A DNA stretch of 64,000 bases from Limanda limanda (Eukaryota > Chordata > Actinopteri > Pleuronectiformes > Pleuronectidae). The DNA lies in the NCBI RefSeq assembly GCF_963576545.1, contig NC_083636.1, positions 738,383 through 802,382 on the forward strand, given 5' to 3'. The notes under the pieces are model-generated. The model had not been told where the DNA came from and searched no databases. It saw nothing but the letters and a program-made list of their open reading frames with translations. Positions 10,301 to 24,156 of this stretch are shown here, piece by piece (the stretch's first letter is position 1; the number at the start of each line of letters is the position of its first letter). A program made the translations under genes and the position numbers.

Positions 10301-13300
10301 GTCTCCAGTCGACAGGTTGGACTCTGTACAAAACCACACAGCTCCTTCACTTCTGAGTCCTGCAGGTCTTTGTTTAGACTCAGATCCAGTTCTCTCAGAT
10401 GAGAGGGGTTTGACCTCAGAGCTGAAGCCAGAGAAGAACAGCTGATCTCTGACAGGCTGCAGACCTTCAACCTGGATAAAGAATACAACTTAACTGTAAA
10501 TTAAACTGACTTCATGTGTGAAAATAACAGACACATATTCATGTCAGCACAGACTCATAACATGGAAGATAAATATGAAATCAGACATGTTGGACTCAAA
10601 ACGAGTCCTGATTCAGTACAAATAGATTATTTGGACCCGGTCTCTGTCCTGCAGATCAGTTTAGGAAATCCAGAACTAAACTCAGTGTTTTAACAAGTAG
10701 CTGAATATTTAAAATGTCACAGATTAATTAATGAATGGATTCACGCTATGTTTGAAGAGGAATTATTTTAATTAATTATAATGAAATGAGATACGTTGTG
10801 TATAAATGCTATTTTATAGATATGAGATCTACAAAAGTCAGTCAGTGAACTGACGTCAGAGTCTCCAGTCGACAGGTTGGACTCTGTAGAAAACCACACA
10901 GCTCCTTCACTCCTGAGTCCTTCAGGTCGTTGTTACTCAGATCCAGTTCTCTCAGATGAGAGGGGTTTGACCTCAGAGCTGAAGCCAGAGAAGAACAGCT
11001 GATCTCTGACAGAAAGCAGCTATCCAACCTGGATAAAGAAATATGAATATTAGACTGTGTCCTCCTGTTGTTGTGGATCGTCATCATGTCAACACAGACT
11101 CTCAACATGCTGCTGACCTCAGTCCAGTCTGTGACATGAAGATAAATATCAGATCAGACATGTTGGACCATTGTTTCATTCATCAGCTTCTTCTCTGTGT
11201 GTTGGTCACTGAGCAGGTTTGTGTAATTAAACACTGTTTAAAGTAGGGACGGCTCCTGATGTCACTTCCTGTTTGTTTCTATACTTATCAACTGTCCAAC
11301 GTGTTTCAATAAGAATGTGTCTTATTTTGAAACCCGGAGGAGGACGAGTGCTCGGCCTCAGTCCTCATGTTATTTACTGACACTTTCTCAGTGATCAGGA
11401 GCAGGTGAGTGCAGGTGAATGGAGTTGATGAGGTGGACGTGACTGACAGGCTGGGTGAGGGACAGATGACTGAGGGACAGTGAGCAGAGCAGAACTGAGA
11501 CAAGTTAAATAAATAATGACCCAATAAGAAAGAAAGTCTGAAAAGTGAAGAAGGATTTAAGGACCTCAGAGTCTCCAGTCGACAGTTTGGACTCTCCAGT
11601 CCAGAACACAGCAGCTTCACTGCTGAATCCAGCAGGTAGTTGTTTCCAGTCAGCTCCAGTTCTCTCAGATGTGAGGGGTCTGACTTCAGAGCTGAGGCCA
11701 CGACTTCACAGTGAGTCTCTGAGAGTCCACAACCAACGAGTCTGTAATTAAAGAAAATATCAAATCTGTGAGAATTAAATCAGAAAACACAACATTCATA
11801 CAAAACGTGTTCATGTGACCCTCACCCTGGTAAATCCCCTTGTGCCTCGTGAACATGTTAGAAACTCCTCAAGAGAATCCTTTTAGATTTAGGCTTCTTA
11901 TCCTTTGCTCAGAGCCAGTTCACACTTAAAAAGAATGAGTTCCAAGTTCTTTTCATACAGATGAAAATGAACTGGTTCACATTCATAGTTCATTTTTTAT
12001 TGGGATGATTCAGGAGACAAACGTCCTGTCATGTGTTTGGTTCTGATCGATGGAGTCGGATCATGTCTGCTTGTCGCTCATTTTAACACTGAGTCCTGAC
12101 TGAGCGTCTCGTGTTGGACTGAGCACAACATGTTGACGAGTCATTTTCATGATGTTTAAATTCAGCTTCATAAACTGTGGAATCAAACCAACACTCAGTG
12201 ACTTCATGTGCTGATCAGGTCCTGATAACTAGTGATGAGTGTGAGTTAGTTCCAGTGAGAGCCGAGTGGAGGAGGACACAGAAACTCCAGCTCAGTTCGA
12301 ACCAGCTGCAGCTTCTGCTCTGATTCTGAAGCAGCTGAGACCAGAGAAACTCTGTGTTTCACTTCTACAAAGTCACTGAGCGGCTGCTTCACGTGAACCA
12401 GCTCTGATCTCACTGCGTGTGTCGCTTTAACCGGGGGGGGGGCTGGGGGGGGGGCGGCTCATTCTGCACATTCGTTAAAATACACACACACACACACACA
12501 CTCTAGCCAGTAGCCACTTGTCCTGGAGGCAATCTCAGCTGACACTGAATCTCAGTCTCCAATCAAACTAACTCCGATCTACATGTCTTATGGTTTGTGG
12601 AGGAAGTTGAAGAACCCAGAGAAAACCCTGCAGACACCAGGAGAACCTCCTCCTCACAGAGAGGCTGCACTACCAGTGTTGACCACTGCAACACCATGCT
12701 GCCCAAAACAATGAGGATCATTTAACACTGAGTGTGTTTGAAGAACGACTGAACATGTTATTGATCATGTCTGGACTCACCGAGCCTTCCTGCAGTTCCT
12801 CACAGCTGGGATCAGTCTCCATCGACCCTGGTCTGATGTGTTGAACTTCCTCAGGTCCAACTCATCCAGAACCTCCTCTGACATCTGCAGTATGTAGGCC
12901 AGAGCTGAGCAGTGGATCTCAGAGAGTTTCTCCTTTGATCTGTTCTCTGACGTCAGGAACTGTGTCATCTGCTGATGAACTGAGTGGTCGTTTATCTCAG
13001 TCAGACAATGGAAGATGTTGATGCTTCTGTCCGGAGAAATGTTATAACTGTCCATTTCCTTCAGGTTGTTGATGACTCTCTGGATGATCTCTGGATTGTT
13101 CCCTGTCCAACCCAGCAGGCCTCCTAAGACTCTCTGGTTGGACTCCAGACTGAGGCCGTGAAGGAAGCGAACAAACAGGTCCAGATGACCATTTGTACTG
13201 GTGAGGGATTTCTCCATGGTTTTCTGCAGGAGGTCATCCAGGGACAAGGTACTGTCTGTGTTCCCATATTTTCCCAAGAAGTTCTTGAGTTCTTCTGTGT

Positions 13301-15775
13301 AACAGTGGAACATGTAGACTGCAGCTAAGAACTCCTGAACGCTCAGATGAACAAAGCAGTAGACTGATTTCTGGAAGATCACACACTCTCTTCTGAAGAT
13401 CTCAGTACAAACTCCTGAGTACACCGAGGCCTCTGTGACATTAAGACCACACCGCTCCAGGTCTTCTTGGTAGAACATGATGTTTCCTTCCTCCAGATGT
13501 TTAAGTGCCAGCCTCCCCAGCTTCAGGAGAACGTCCCTGTCAGCCCTCTTCTTACCGTACTTGTTGTTCTTCCTCTTTGTCTGAACCAGCAGGAAGTGTG
13601 AGTACAGGTCAGTCAGGGTCTTGGGCAGCTCTCCTCTCTGGTCTGTGGTCAACATGTGCTCCAGAACTGTAGCACTGATCCAGCAGAAGACTGGGATTTG
13701 ACACATGATGTTGAGGCTCCTGGACGTCCTGATGTGTGAGATGATTCTGCTGCACAGCTCTTCATCACTGAATCTCCTCCTGAAGTACTCCTCCTTCTGG
13801 GCGTCAGTGAAGCCTCGTACTTCTGTGACCCTGTCCACACATGCAGGAGGGATCTGATTGGCCGCCGCAGGTCTGGAGGTTATCCAGACGAGAGCCGAGG
13901 GAAGCAGATTCCCCCGGATGAGGTTTGTCAGCAGCACGTTGACCGATGACCTCTGTGTGACCTCAGACACAAGCTCCCTGTGGTTGAAGTCCAGAGAAGG
14001 TCTGCTTTCATCTAGGCCGTCAAAGATGAACAAAGGTTTACAGACAGCGAGCGTCTCTGCCGTGAGCTTCTGTAACGCTGGATGGAAAACACGGAGCAGC
14101 GTGAGGAGACTGTGCTGCTGGTCCTTCACCAGGTTCAGCTCCCTGAACGAGAGCAGAGTCAGCAGACCCACATCCTGGTTCTCTAAACCCTCTGCCCAGT
14201 CCAGAGTGAACTTCTGCACCGAGAAGGTTTTTCCAACGCCAGCGACGCCGTTGGTCAGGACGACTCTGATGCTGCTCTGCTGGTCAGTGGAGGCTTTAAA
14301 GATGTCGTGGCACCTGATGGTGTCATGGAGGATCTTCTTCTTGGAAGCCGTCTCAAGCTGCCTCACCTCATGTTGAGTATTAACCTCTTCACTCTGTCCC
14401 TCTGTGATGTAGAGCTCAGTGTAGATCCTGTTGAGGAGGGTTCTACTTCCTGTTTCATCACTTCCTTCAGTCACATGTTCACATCTCCTCCTCAGGCTGA
14501 GCTGATGTTCATCTGAAACCTCCTGCAGACCACGATCTGCTGAAAGACAAAAAAAACAATGTCAGAGACAGAGAATCTGAGAATCTGCTGATTGTTTTCA
14601 TCAGATACAGAAAAACTAGAGAAAATAAAAGCTTTTTAACTTTGTGCTTTTCGAACGATGTTAAATGTTGATGCTGTATGAAGGAACAAAATAAAACCAC
14701 ATGTGCTGTTGTCAGAAGTGAAGACATCAGCAGACACATGTACAGTGCTGCTCTGACCGGCTGTCTGACCTCCAGCTCCTGTTCTGGATCTTTGTCCACA
14801 CTGGGGACAGGAGGAGTCTCCTGAAGAACCAGACTGGTCCCAGTATGAGGTGATGCACTGTCTGCAGAACCAGTGTCCACAGCTGGTGGAGACTGGATCC
14901 TTCAGGACGTCCTGACACGAAGCACAGCAGGACGACTGCTCCTCCTCAGAAACATGACTCCTCTTCCTCTCCCTGTGAAGACATGTCCTGATCACTCACA
15001 TGTCACAGTCACAGGTTGTCATTACTTCTGTCAAGGAGGTTTTGTTTTCACCCAGTATGTTTGTGTGTTGGTTGGTTCGTTAGTGGGATTATAAAAAACA
15101 ACAGATTACCAGTGAACTTGTTGGAAGGTTGTGGTCTGTGAACCAGATGGGGGGGGGGTCCTCTTTCACAGACATGTTCAGAGGACTGATGTTTACCAGT
15201 GTGTGGAATTTGATGCAGATCCAAATCAAAATGAGTCTCTAGTGGATTTCAAATTGGTTTCATAAGGAGCGTGTTGGTTCTTGGTGGAGGTCTGAGCTCT
15301 TTGAGTGATTCTGAGAGATTAGTCACCAACTTCAATGAAGCTGTGTCCTAATGCAGGGGCCACACTAGAGGAAACTAGATCCTCTTCAGAGCAGGTCCCA
15401 GTAGAAACAGTCTCTTACTCTGTGTGTGAGGGTCCAGGTTCATTACTGAAGAAAGGAGGAGGTTCTTTGGACCAGTCACTATTCAGAGACAGACAGCTGG
15501 ACCCTGGAGACTCTGCTCTCAGTCTCTGGTCCTGACCTCTGCAAACACAAACATGTTTTTATTCAGAACACATCATTCACTGGTTCATTCTCTGAGGATT
15601 CAGTTTGGAGCTTCACATGTTTGTAGCAGGTCTCTTACTCTGTGTGTGAGGGTCCAGGTTCATTACTGAAGGTTAGAGGAAGTCCTTTTGACATGTCACT
15701 CTTCAGAGACACACAGCTGAACCCTGGAGACTCGGCTCTGTCCTCTTCCTCCTCTTCCTCCTCATAACCACTCAT
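7390..15775 (-). CDS. Fish NLRC3-like NLR receptor: RING, FISNA-NACHT and six LRR exons
   Basis: Eleven coding exons join without a phase error into 1,099 codons: 15639-15775, 15419-15538, 14758-14972, 12781-14539, 11565-11741, 10855-11028, 10295-10471, 9738-9914, 9181-9354, 8626-8799 and 7390-7405. Exons 1-2 encode acidic N-terminal repeats (MSGYEEEE..., ESPG-SC-SLKSD..., [11 protein letters not shown] in both) typical of fish NLRs. Exon 3 is a RING finger (C-x2-[14 protein letters not shown]), pointing to E3 ubiquitin ligase activity. The 1,759-nt exon holds FISNA and NACHT, with Walker A GVAGVGKT, Walker [11 protein letters not shown] and the winged-helix region. Each LRR exon is one ribonuclease-inhibitor-type repeat of 58-59 residues. 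Members act as cytosolic immune sensors or dampeners. The last coding exon (RWELS-stop) is tiny and less certain; no B30.2 exon is seen. Whether this copy is expressed cannot be judged from the sequence. Confidence 0.85.
8626..11028 (-). repeat. Tandem array of five LRR exon-plus-intron units in the NLR gene
   Basis: Five LRR exons (10855-11028, 10295-10471, 9738-9914, 9181-9354, 8626-8799) begin 555-560 bp apart. The introns between them are themselves near-copies ('ttaactgtaaattaaactgagttcatgtgtg...', 'tatttggacccggtctctgt...'). The whole exon-intron unit has therefore been duplicated serially and recently. Every exon is in phase 2 and 174 or 177 nt long, so adding or losing a unit keeps the frame. 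The sixth LRR exon (11565-11741) and the left-most exon are more diverged. Confidence 0.9.
11742..12780 (-). other. NLR intron between NACHT exon and first LRR exon
   Basis: This is non-coding. It contains a G-rich segment (12430-12457, two runs of eight or more G), a (CA)n tract at 12482-12501 and a stretch at 11900-12370 that also occurs at about 20220-20560 near the right block copy, so it shares a dispersed repeat with that block. Confidence 0.6.
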
Positions 15776-16599
15776 CTTCAGTCTGGGAGGAAAAACACTG
15801 TGAGTTCACAGGTACCAGGACAAACACACACAGACACAAACGTGACATTTTGATTCCAAACGTAAGCAGAGATCTACCACCCTGATATCTTCCAAAGAAA
15901 TGCAGTTATGCAACTTTGTCTATACCAATTCATATTTACAGCATCTGTTCAATATTTATTTTCTCAGTTCAACAATATGTTCTGCAGAGTTCTGCTACTG
16001 CAGCACAATGTTTTTGGCTTTGAGTTGAATATGGTCATAAATATGTCCTGTGTACTCAAATAAATACTCGTACTATACAGGATGAAGCCGTGCATCTTCT
16101 GCTCAACAGAAACAATTAAGTGCTTTTATTTTGAAGCTCACACATGAAGTTATGCAACCATTAATGTTTGTGACATAAATCCATAAACATTCAAACTCAA
16201 GATCATTTTCTATATGTATTCTGCTGTGAACCACAATGTTTAACTCTCTGTCACAAACGTATTTACAACACTTCCAGAACCCCTTTCAAAATAAAAGCAC
16301 TCAGGCATTTGACTTCCTGAATCCATGTCATTGTTCCAACGGGTTGTTCTTAAAGGATCCGTGGAGCTGGTGTGGATTGTTAGAGTCTCTGAGGAGGACC
16401 AGGGTCTTCAGAGACCCACAAGATCCTTTGAGCTCCTCTGATGACTTCATGAAGGATCTAGATTCTCCTCAGAGGATGAACCTTTGTCAGCTGCTGGAGC
16501 CGAACAGAACCAGCCTGACCCGTAGGAGCAAAGTGCTCCCAGTACCACAGACTATCTGCATCTACTTTACTTCACTGACTGATACTAATGTACTGGGAG

Positions 16600-17452
16600 T
16601 AGGGTTGCAAAGGGGCGGAAAGTTTCCGGTAAATTTCTGGAAACTTTCCGGAAACTTTCCATGGGAAGTTTAGCTCGGGAATTTTGAAAAAAAAAAAAAC
16701 TATGCAAATTAAACGCTGAGCAATAAAAACATCATTCAAAACTCTATTTTAAAGATGTATGGAACGTTGAGTTTCAACCCTCCACTGTGCATTCTTCCAT
16801 CACATGCACAGATAACTCCCAGCATGCTTCACTCTACAGCAGGGCTATTGAGGCCTGCTGTAGAGTGAAGGACTAGTCAGGTAAGTTTCCATGATATTAC
16901 TGGGAAAATATATTAGCATGCTGATTGAGGATTGTTCATCTGTTCATCTAGCCTATTTCCATTCATTTATCCATCAATTGTAAAATATGTTTACAGACGA
17001 TTCCAATTGTTTGGCTAACTATTTATATCTCTGGCATTGCATTAGTGTTTTTTTACAAACTTTTTTCTCATCTTATTCTACAGAACAATGCCACGTGCAC
17101 TCTCTCATGTGTGGAGACATTTCACCTCATCCAATGTAGAAGGAAAGGCTGTGTACATTTGCAAATACTGTGCAAAGACCTATGTTAAGAATGACACAAC
17201 GATGCAGAAGCATATAGTCAAGTGCCCAAAGTTTCCTCAGGGCTCAAATCAGCCTATGACACAACTAAATGTTTATATTTATGTCTGTATATGACAAGGT
17301 CAATACAGTTAGTATAAATTACCCACAACATTTCCAGTTTATTCCCGTTAATTCCCGTTAATTCCTGTATATTCCCGTTTATTCCCGTATATTCCCGTTA
17401 ATTCCCATGGAAAGTTTCCAACTTTGAATATTCCCGGAATTTTGCAACCCTA
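16600..17452 (+). mobile_element. Non-autonomous hAT element (copy 2) with BED zinc-finger exon
   Basis: It has the same 12-bp terminal inverted repeats as the copy at 712-1572 and the same flanking ACTGGGAG duplication (16592-16599, 17453-17460). Identical target duplications in both places show that the element was already inserted before the block was duplicated. It is 8 bp shorter than copy 1, mainly near the left end. Confidence 0.9.
17088..17294 (+). pseudogene. BED-type zinc-finger exon of a hAT transposase (copy 2)
   Basis: The 68-residue frame is identical in predicted protein to 1208-1414, with CKYC and HIVKC zinc ligands and an upstream splice-acceptor-like sequence. No downstream transposase exon is present inside the element. 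Confidence 0.6.
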
Positions 17453-18947
17453 ACTGGGAGTGTTAGCGGGGGAAAACCACACATACTTTAATACGCTGAT
17501 CCTTTAAGTAGCTTTATCATATGACATTAAATATTTATTTGGAGGATAGATAGTTTAAAGATTTTGTTACAGGGTAGGGGTTAGAAATTAAATTAATGAA
17601 ATGATATTTTTTAGGGTACCAGCCTGAGGATGGAGTAGAGGAAGCTTATATGTCTCAGAGTATGTAGGAGATGTACTATTGTACAAGTACAATACTACAG
17701 TTCCCTTTCATGTAATACTGGTTTATGTCATTTGTAGATCCACCAATAAACATGCAAAGCCATAAACAAATATTGCTCTAAAAAGTATTTTTGATAAATC
17801 AACGACATTAAAGTGAATTAATACAAGCTCATGAAGTTCCTGTGTCCTGCAACCCCCTGCCAGTAGGAGCAGGAAACTCAACATCTAGTGTTAATGTCAT
17901 AAAGGCTGGAAATGAATTACAGAACTTTATAGACAGTAACACTGAGAGCACATCAGTCAGCAGCTTGAACTCTGTATCTCCACTCAGTTCTATGGCTTTG
18001 TGCCCAAATGAAGGTCAAACACAAGCTCTTCAACTTTATATTTACTTCAACTCAAACAAAATCAGAGTAAAGTTAAAAACACTACAAATATAGTGTTGTT
18101 ATATAGTATTCTTGTTTTAGATTTATGTTTTATGTGTGTACCTGGCTCTGCAGGTCGATGCTCCTCACACCTCAGCCAGTGAATCCAGAGCTTTACTGGG
18201 ATCCACAGTGAAGACTCTCCACTGGTTGGTGACCACTGCTGTAACGTATGATTGTGAAAACACGTTGTGTTATTAAACACTTGATGAACAGATGAAGATA
18301 AAAAGTGAAACTGTGAGTTAACTCTGTTAATTAGTCCTTTGAAGGCTCTTTGATCCAGACCTGCTGTTCACATCTGTCTCTGGGATCCGATCACATGACG
18401 CCTGTCACCAGGTGTGAACCGACAAACTTAGAGTCATGTGATCAGCAGACGGATGTTAACAGCAGGTGTGAGAGTGAGACAGGAAAACTTTCAGAAAGTT
18501 GTGTTCACACTCACCTGCTCACTTTCCTTCCTTCTGCTCGTCCAGGTGAAAATGGAGTCTGACGGCTCCCTGTTCTCAGGCTCCTCCTCCTCCCTGTTCT
18601 CAGGCTCCTCCTCCTCCCTGTGGAACCAGCTCACGCTAGAAACCAGTTCAAAGTCCAGTTCATACCCATGAAGATGAACTGGTTCATAGTTCATGTTTTA
18701 TTGTGATGTTATGATGTAGATAACAAACTTAGGATCATGTATTTAGTTAATAATGGACGGTGTGGCATCATGAATCCAGATCTTCACTGCGAAGAGGCAT
18801 TTTATTTTTCATTTATCTTTAAATGTTTTTATTGTGAAATAGATGCAGGGCTTCATAGTTTGTAGTACTGGTATTTATTTGAGTACACAGGACTTCTTAT
18901 ATACAAGGAAATACAGTGATCGCCTCAGTGACCTCAGAAAGGACAAG

Positions 18948-19177
<230 letters not shown>

Positions 19178-19630
19178 CAGACAGTTGACCTCAGGAAGCC
19201 TCCATTAATTTGGGATATTACAGTCAATCACTTGATTTATTCAGCCATTAGTACATTAGAGTACATTATTAAATTAATCATATGAATATATGTTTTATGG
19301 TACCAGTCAATAAGGGTGTGGAGGTGTACTTTTGTACAAGTACAATAATAAAGTTCCTTTTCATGTAATATCGGTTTATGTAATTTTTAAATCCACCAAT
19401 AAACCTGCATAGCCACAAACAAACGTTTAATAAAAAAGTATTTTTGCAGCTTGAGCATTTCCTAATCTACACTCAAAACAATAAACTACATTAAAGTTAA
19501 TTAATACAAGCTTGTAAAAGTTCATGTGTCCTTCAACCCCCGGCCACTAAGAGAAGGAAACTCAACATCTAGTATCATGTTCGCGTAATAAAGGCTGGAA
19601 ATGAATTACAGAACTTTATAGACAGCGTGT

Positions 19631-19668
<38 letters not shown>

Positions 19669-20607
19669 CTGGCTCTGCAGGTCGATGCTCCTCACACCTC
19701 AGCCAGTGAGTCCAGAGCTTTACTGGGATCCACAGTGAAGACTCTCCACTGGTTGGTGACCACTGCTGTAACGTGTGATTGTGAAAACACGTTGTGTTAT
19801 TAAACACTTGATGAACAGATGAAGATAAAAAGTGAAACTGTGAGTTAACTCTGTTAATTAGTCCTTTGAAGGCTCTTTGATCCAGACCTGCTGTTCACAT
19901 CTGTCTCTGGGATCCGATCACATGACGTCTGTCACCAGGTGTGAACTGACAAACTTAGAGTCATGTGATCAGCAGACGGATGTTAACAGCAGGTGTGAGA
20001 GTGAGACAGTAAAACTTTCAGAAAGTTGTGTTCACACTCACCTGCTCACTTTCCTTCCTTCTGCTCGTCCAGGTGAAAATGGAGTCTGACCGCTCCCTGT
20101 TCTCAGGCTCCTCCTCCTCCCTGTTCTCAGGCTCCTCCTCCTCCCTGTTCTCAGGCTCCTCCTCCTCCCTGTGGAACCAGTTCACTCTTGAAACCAGTTC
20201 AAAGTCCAGTTCATACATATGAAGATTAACTGGTTCATTGTTTATTGGGATGGTATTTAGTTAATAATTGATGGAGTGGGATCATTGATCCAGATCTTCA
20301 CTTTAACACTGAGTCCTGACTGTGAGCGTCTCCTGTTACTGAGACGTTAAATGTTGACTGGTCATTTTTCATGCTGTTTAAATGCAGCCTCATAAACTGT
20401 GGAATCAAACCAACACTCAGTGACTTCATGTGCTGATCAGGTCCTGAGAACTAGTGATGAGTGTGAGTTAGTTCCAGTGAGAGCCGAGTGGAGGAGGACA
20501 CAGAAACTCCAGCTCGGTTCAAACCAGCTGATCACTGAGCAGCTGTGGACCGAGAGAAACTGAGCGACTGCTTCAAGGGAACGAATCTGCTGGGAGGGGG
20601 AGGGGCC

Positions 20608-20641
<34 letters not shown>

Positions 20642-20704
20642 ACTTGGGTTAGGCCTGCTGTCTGGACAGCCGATGTTTGGCCACCAGGGGGCAGGAGAAC
20701 AACC

Positions 20705-20735
20705 TGAAAATGAGAATAATAATAATAATAGTAAT

Positions 20736-20781
<46 letters not shown>

Positions 20782-20826
20782 GTAATAATAATAATAATAA
20801 TAACAATAATAATAATAGTAATAACC
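20705..20826. repeat. (AAT)n microsatellite in the right block
   Basis: An imperfect trinucleotide run, expanded relative to the equivalent tract at 2650-2705. Confidence 0.9.
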
Positions 20827-22717
20827 AGGGATAAAAGCATCTATATTGCACAGCATCCTGATATCTAATAATCAGACGAAAACCTTTTTTAGTTTTTCAA
20901 AAGGAAATATTTATTGAAAGTGCAAATGTACATTCGTATAATACAAATCCTCTTTAACTTTAAAATATCCAGTGTTTGATATGAACCAACACAGAAAGAG
21001 GTTTGGTCCACAGAGAAACATGAATCTATAACGCTGCACCGGGCTCTCCCTGTATTTTCTGTCATCGATTATTAAACCAAATCAAAGTTTGGTTTGTTTC
21101 TTCTCCGCTTGGACCAAATGTTTTCCAAGAAATAAAAACAGCTTTGCTTTATCGAACTCCAATAAATAAATAAAGTGCTCCACATACTGCTGGATTCAGA
21201 ACCGTTCATTCACCTGACTCCCTCTGATTATCTAAAAGATGTGTGTAATCAGTACATATATGATTTATTGTCTTAGCAAGAGGGAAATCTCAAAGTGTTT
21301 GATGTTGCAAAACATGTTTTCAAACATTAGGAAATTTAGTTATTTACAGAAACCAGGCCCAATGGGAGGATATGTGGAGAGTGTGCAGGCTGACAGGCAG
21401 GTGGCGCTACAGCAGCTTGAACAGTAACTTTGAACCATGGACTGTAAAATAAAGATGGATGACTTCACAACTTCCTCATGGTGATCAAAAATGAAGCTAA
21501 AATATCTCTGATCCAAACTACTAACATGGAGGAGGCAACATTTATGAATTATACTGCAGGCAGCCAGCAGGGGGCGATCAAGATGATTTGGCTTCACTTT
21601 TGAGGAGCAGCCATGTCGTCCATCTTTTACTACAGATGATGGTAAAATGATACGTAAACAGCTTCAAGTGCAGTTTGTACATTTAATTTGTGTCAGTTTT
21701 TTAGCATGCAGCATCAAAACTTTTCTCGGCTAAAATCAAATCTATAAATATAAATGACAAATAAAGTCGTCACGTGTCGACTACTGCTGCAAATGAAGCT
21801 GCAGTTCGACCTCCCTGCCAGCAGAGGCAGCAGAACATCGTGCTCTGTGTGTGGGCTCCTGGATGCTGTAGCTGACCCAGGTTGCGTTGCCTCTGCAGCT
21901 CCGTCTCCCGGCAGCACTTGCAGAAACAAGCGTACGTGTTGTTGTTTATTTTGTTTTTGTTGTTATTCTTTCACCCTTTTGTGCCAGGAAAATAATTAAA
22001 TCATTATTTAAAAAGCCCTTTTTAAAAATTATTTCAGCCCTTTATCACTCTTATCTTCTCATGAGCACGAATTCGATCAGATTTATGAAACGATCTTTAG
22101 TTTAACTAAACTTTATTTAAAGGAGACATATTCTGCCCATTTTATCACAAGTTGATATGGTTCCTTGGGGTCTTAATGAAATGTCTGTAACATATTTTGG
22201 TCAAAATACCACAAGGATAATTTCAAACAGCACATTTTTACCCAGTCTTAAACAGCCCTCCTCAGATTGACCTGTTTTCAGTGCTTGACACCAGCTCAAA
22301 TACTTGATGGAAACATGTCGTCCATCTTTATTTGTTCTGTGGATTACAGACCGGATGAATTAGAACAGATCAGTAACTAAATGTTCTATTGATCAACTGA
22401 TCTGGAAAACACAGAGTTTTACTGTAGATCCATGTGATACATTCATGTTACATTTTCATCACTTTTAATGTCAAACTTCATATTAAGTCCAAGAGGATGA
22501 AGACGTGTTTGAAAGAAGCTTTAATGGTCTTAACAGTCATTGGTTAACATCAAGCGTACAAGTTGAGTTTGGCTTCAGGAATCGATAGAAGTGCATAAGA
22601 GTGACTTTACAAACAGGAGTGAAACAGTCGTTCAGCCTCAAAGCTTCAACGGCTCTGAAACAAGGAACTGATGAAGAGTCCTAGAGATCGGTTCTACTGT
22701 AAAACCAGGACTGAGCT

Positions 22718-24156
22718 TAGAGCCAGATTCAGATTGATATGGAGAACACAGAGCGCAGCTTGTTGTGATTTAATCAATCAGAATAAATAGAAAAGATAAG
22801 TTGAACACACTCTAAATCTTTCTCATCCTAAAATCACACAAACTATTGTTGTCAAACATTCATTTAACATCTACTTACAGCAGCCGGCCACCAGGGGGCA
22901 GACCAGAGGATTTGGTTTTACTGGTGAACATTCGGACTCAGGTAGAATCAGAAACACACGAGTGGATCTGAGACAACAAGCTGCTGCTGTTGAGCTCCAG
23001 CTTCTCTGTTGAACTTCTTGATGCAGACTCCAGTGAAACCGGCTCAGGACGTGTGAAGCTCAGAGGCTGAACATGATGATCACACAACTGTACGTGTGTC
23101 ACATGGCTTCTTCATGTACAGTATTGCAGCGCTGACTGTGAACACCCGCGTGGGGACGAGATCAAGGTGCACTGAGGTTTCCAGTCCACGTCCATCAGTG
23201 CAATCAGGTGCAGAAAGTGGTTTTCTGCTGTAGAGGCATCGGGAACTGTGGGGGGGGGCGGGGGGGGGGGGGGACGACACACACTCAGTAAAAAGACAAG
23301 GTAGAAAACCAGAGAGCATGGTTCTGTAAAGCCGACGTGTTTCCAACAAACAGGAGCAGAAGAACACTGAGGTGATACTCCGGGTGGAGAGGATGCAGTC
23401 GCCATGGCAACTAGCCTCCCTTCACTGTGAGTCTAACTTAAAGCATCACTGTGTGACTGAGCAACAGCGCCCCCTGCAGCCACACGGGCACTTCTCATGC
23501 TATCAAGTGAAGTCAAAGAAAGCAGAGACTGAAATATATTTAACAAATGAAGGAACAACCGGAATGAAACATGTGGACAGAGGGAATAATTATAATAATT
23601 ATAAATGTCATGTATTAGTGTTCGAACACTTTAATAACCTCACCTTTCCTAAACAGATTTAAACGGAGCATCACTCAGTTTTTTTCCACTTGCCAATTTG
23701 ATGACGAATATAAAGTTTGAAATCACACTAATATTAACCAACAGAAAAGAGCAATTCATAAATAATCAACATATTAGAATCATCATCCTGCTAAATTCAC
23801 ACTCGTCTGCATAAACAGAAAATCACAAAACCTCCATCACCACGCGTCAGTCAGAGAGACGCTCTGATTGGCCGGATCCTGTGTGACATGTGCCTCACAA
23901 ACACACAACACTGTCAATAAATAGCTTCACTAGTTATTGCTAAGTTTATATGATTCACATTTTTCAACCTCATTACAATGTGAGGACTAGTTGGAGGATT
24001 TTCTTCACAACGTTATGTGAACAAGTTAAATCCCCAGTTAATAATATAACAAGATTATCAGACTTCTTAAAGAACTGTAAATAATCGGAGTAGAAACAAG
24101 CCGAGCTGGAAATAGCACCTAAACCCTGGAGGGGGGGGGGGGGGCCTGGGCTGAGC
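22718..24156. other. Region downstream of macir; no gene recognised
   Basis: This lies 3' of macir (minus strand) and probably includes its 3' UTR. It has a G-rich homopolymer patch at 23250-23274. Short frames at 23080-23662 have no recognisable domain or splice structure. Confidence 0.4.

Noticed and set aside
23080..23662. Overlapping 95-97-codon frames downstream of macir
   Set aside because: Low-complexity proline tract from a G-run, no splice sites and no domain.
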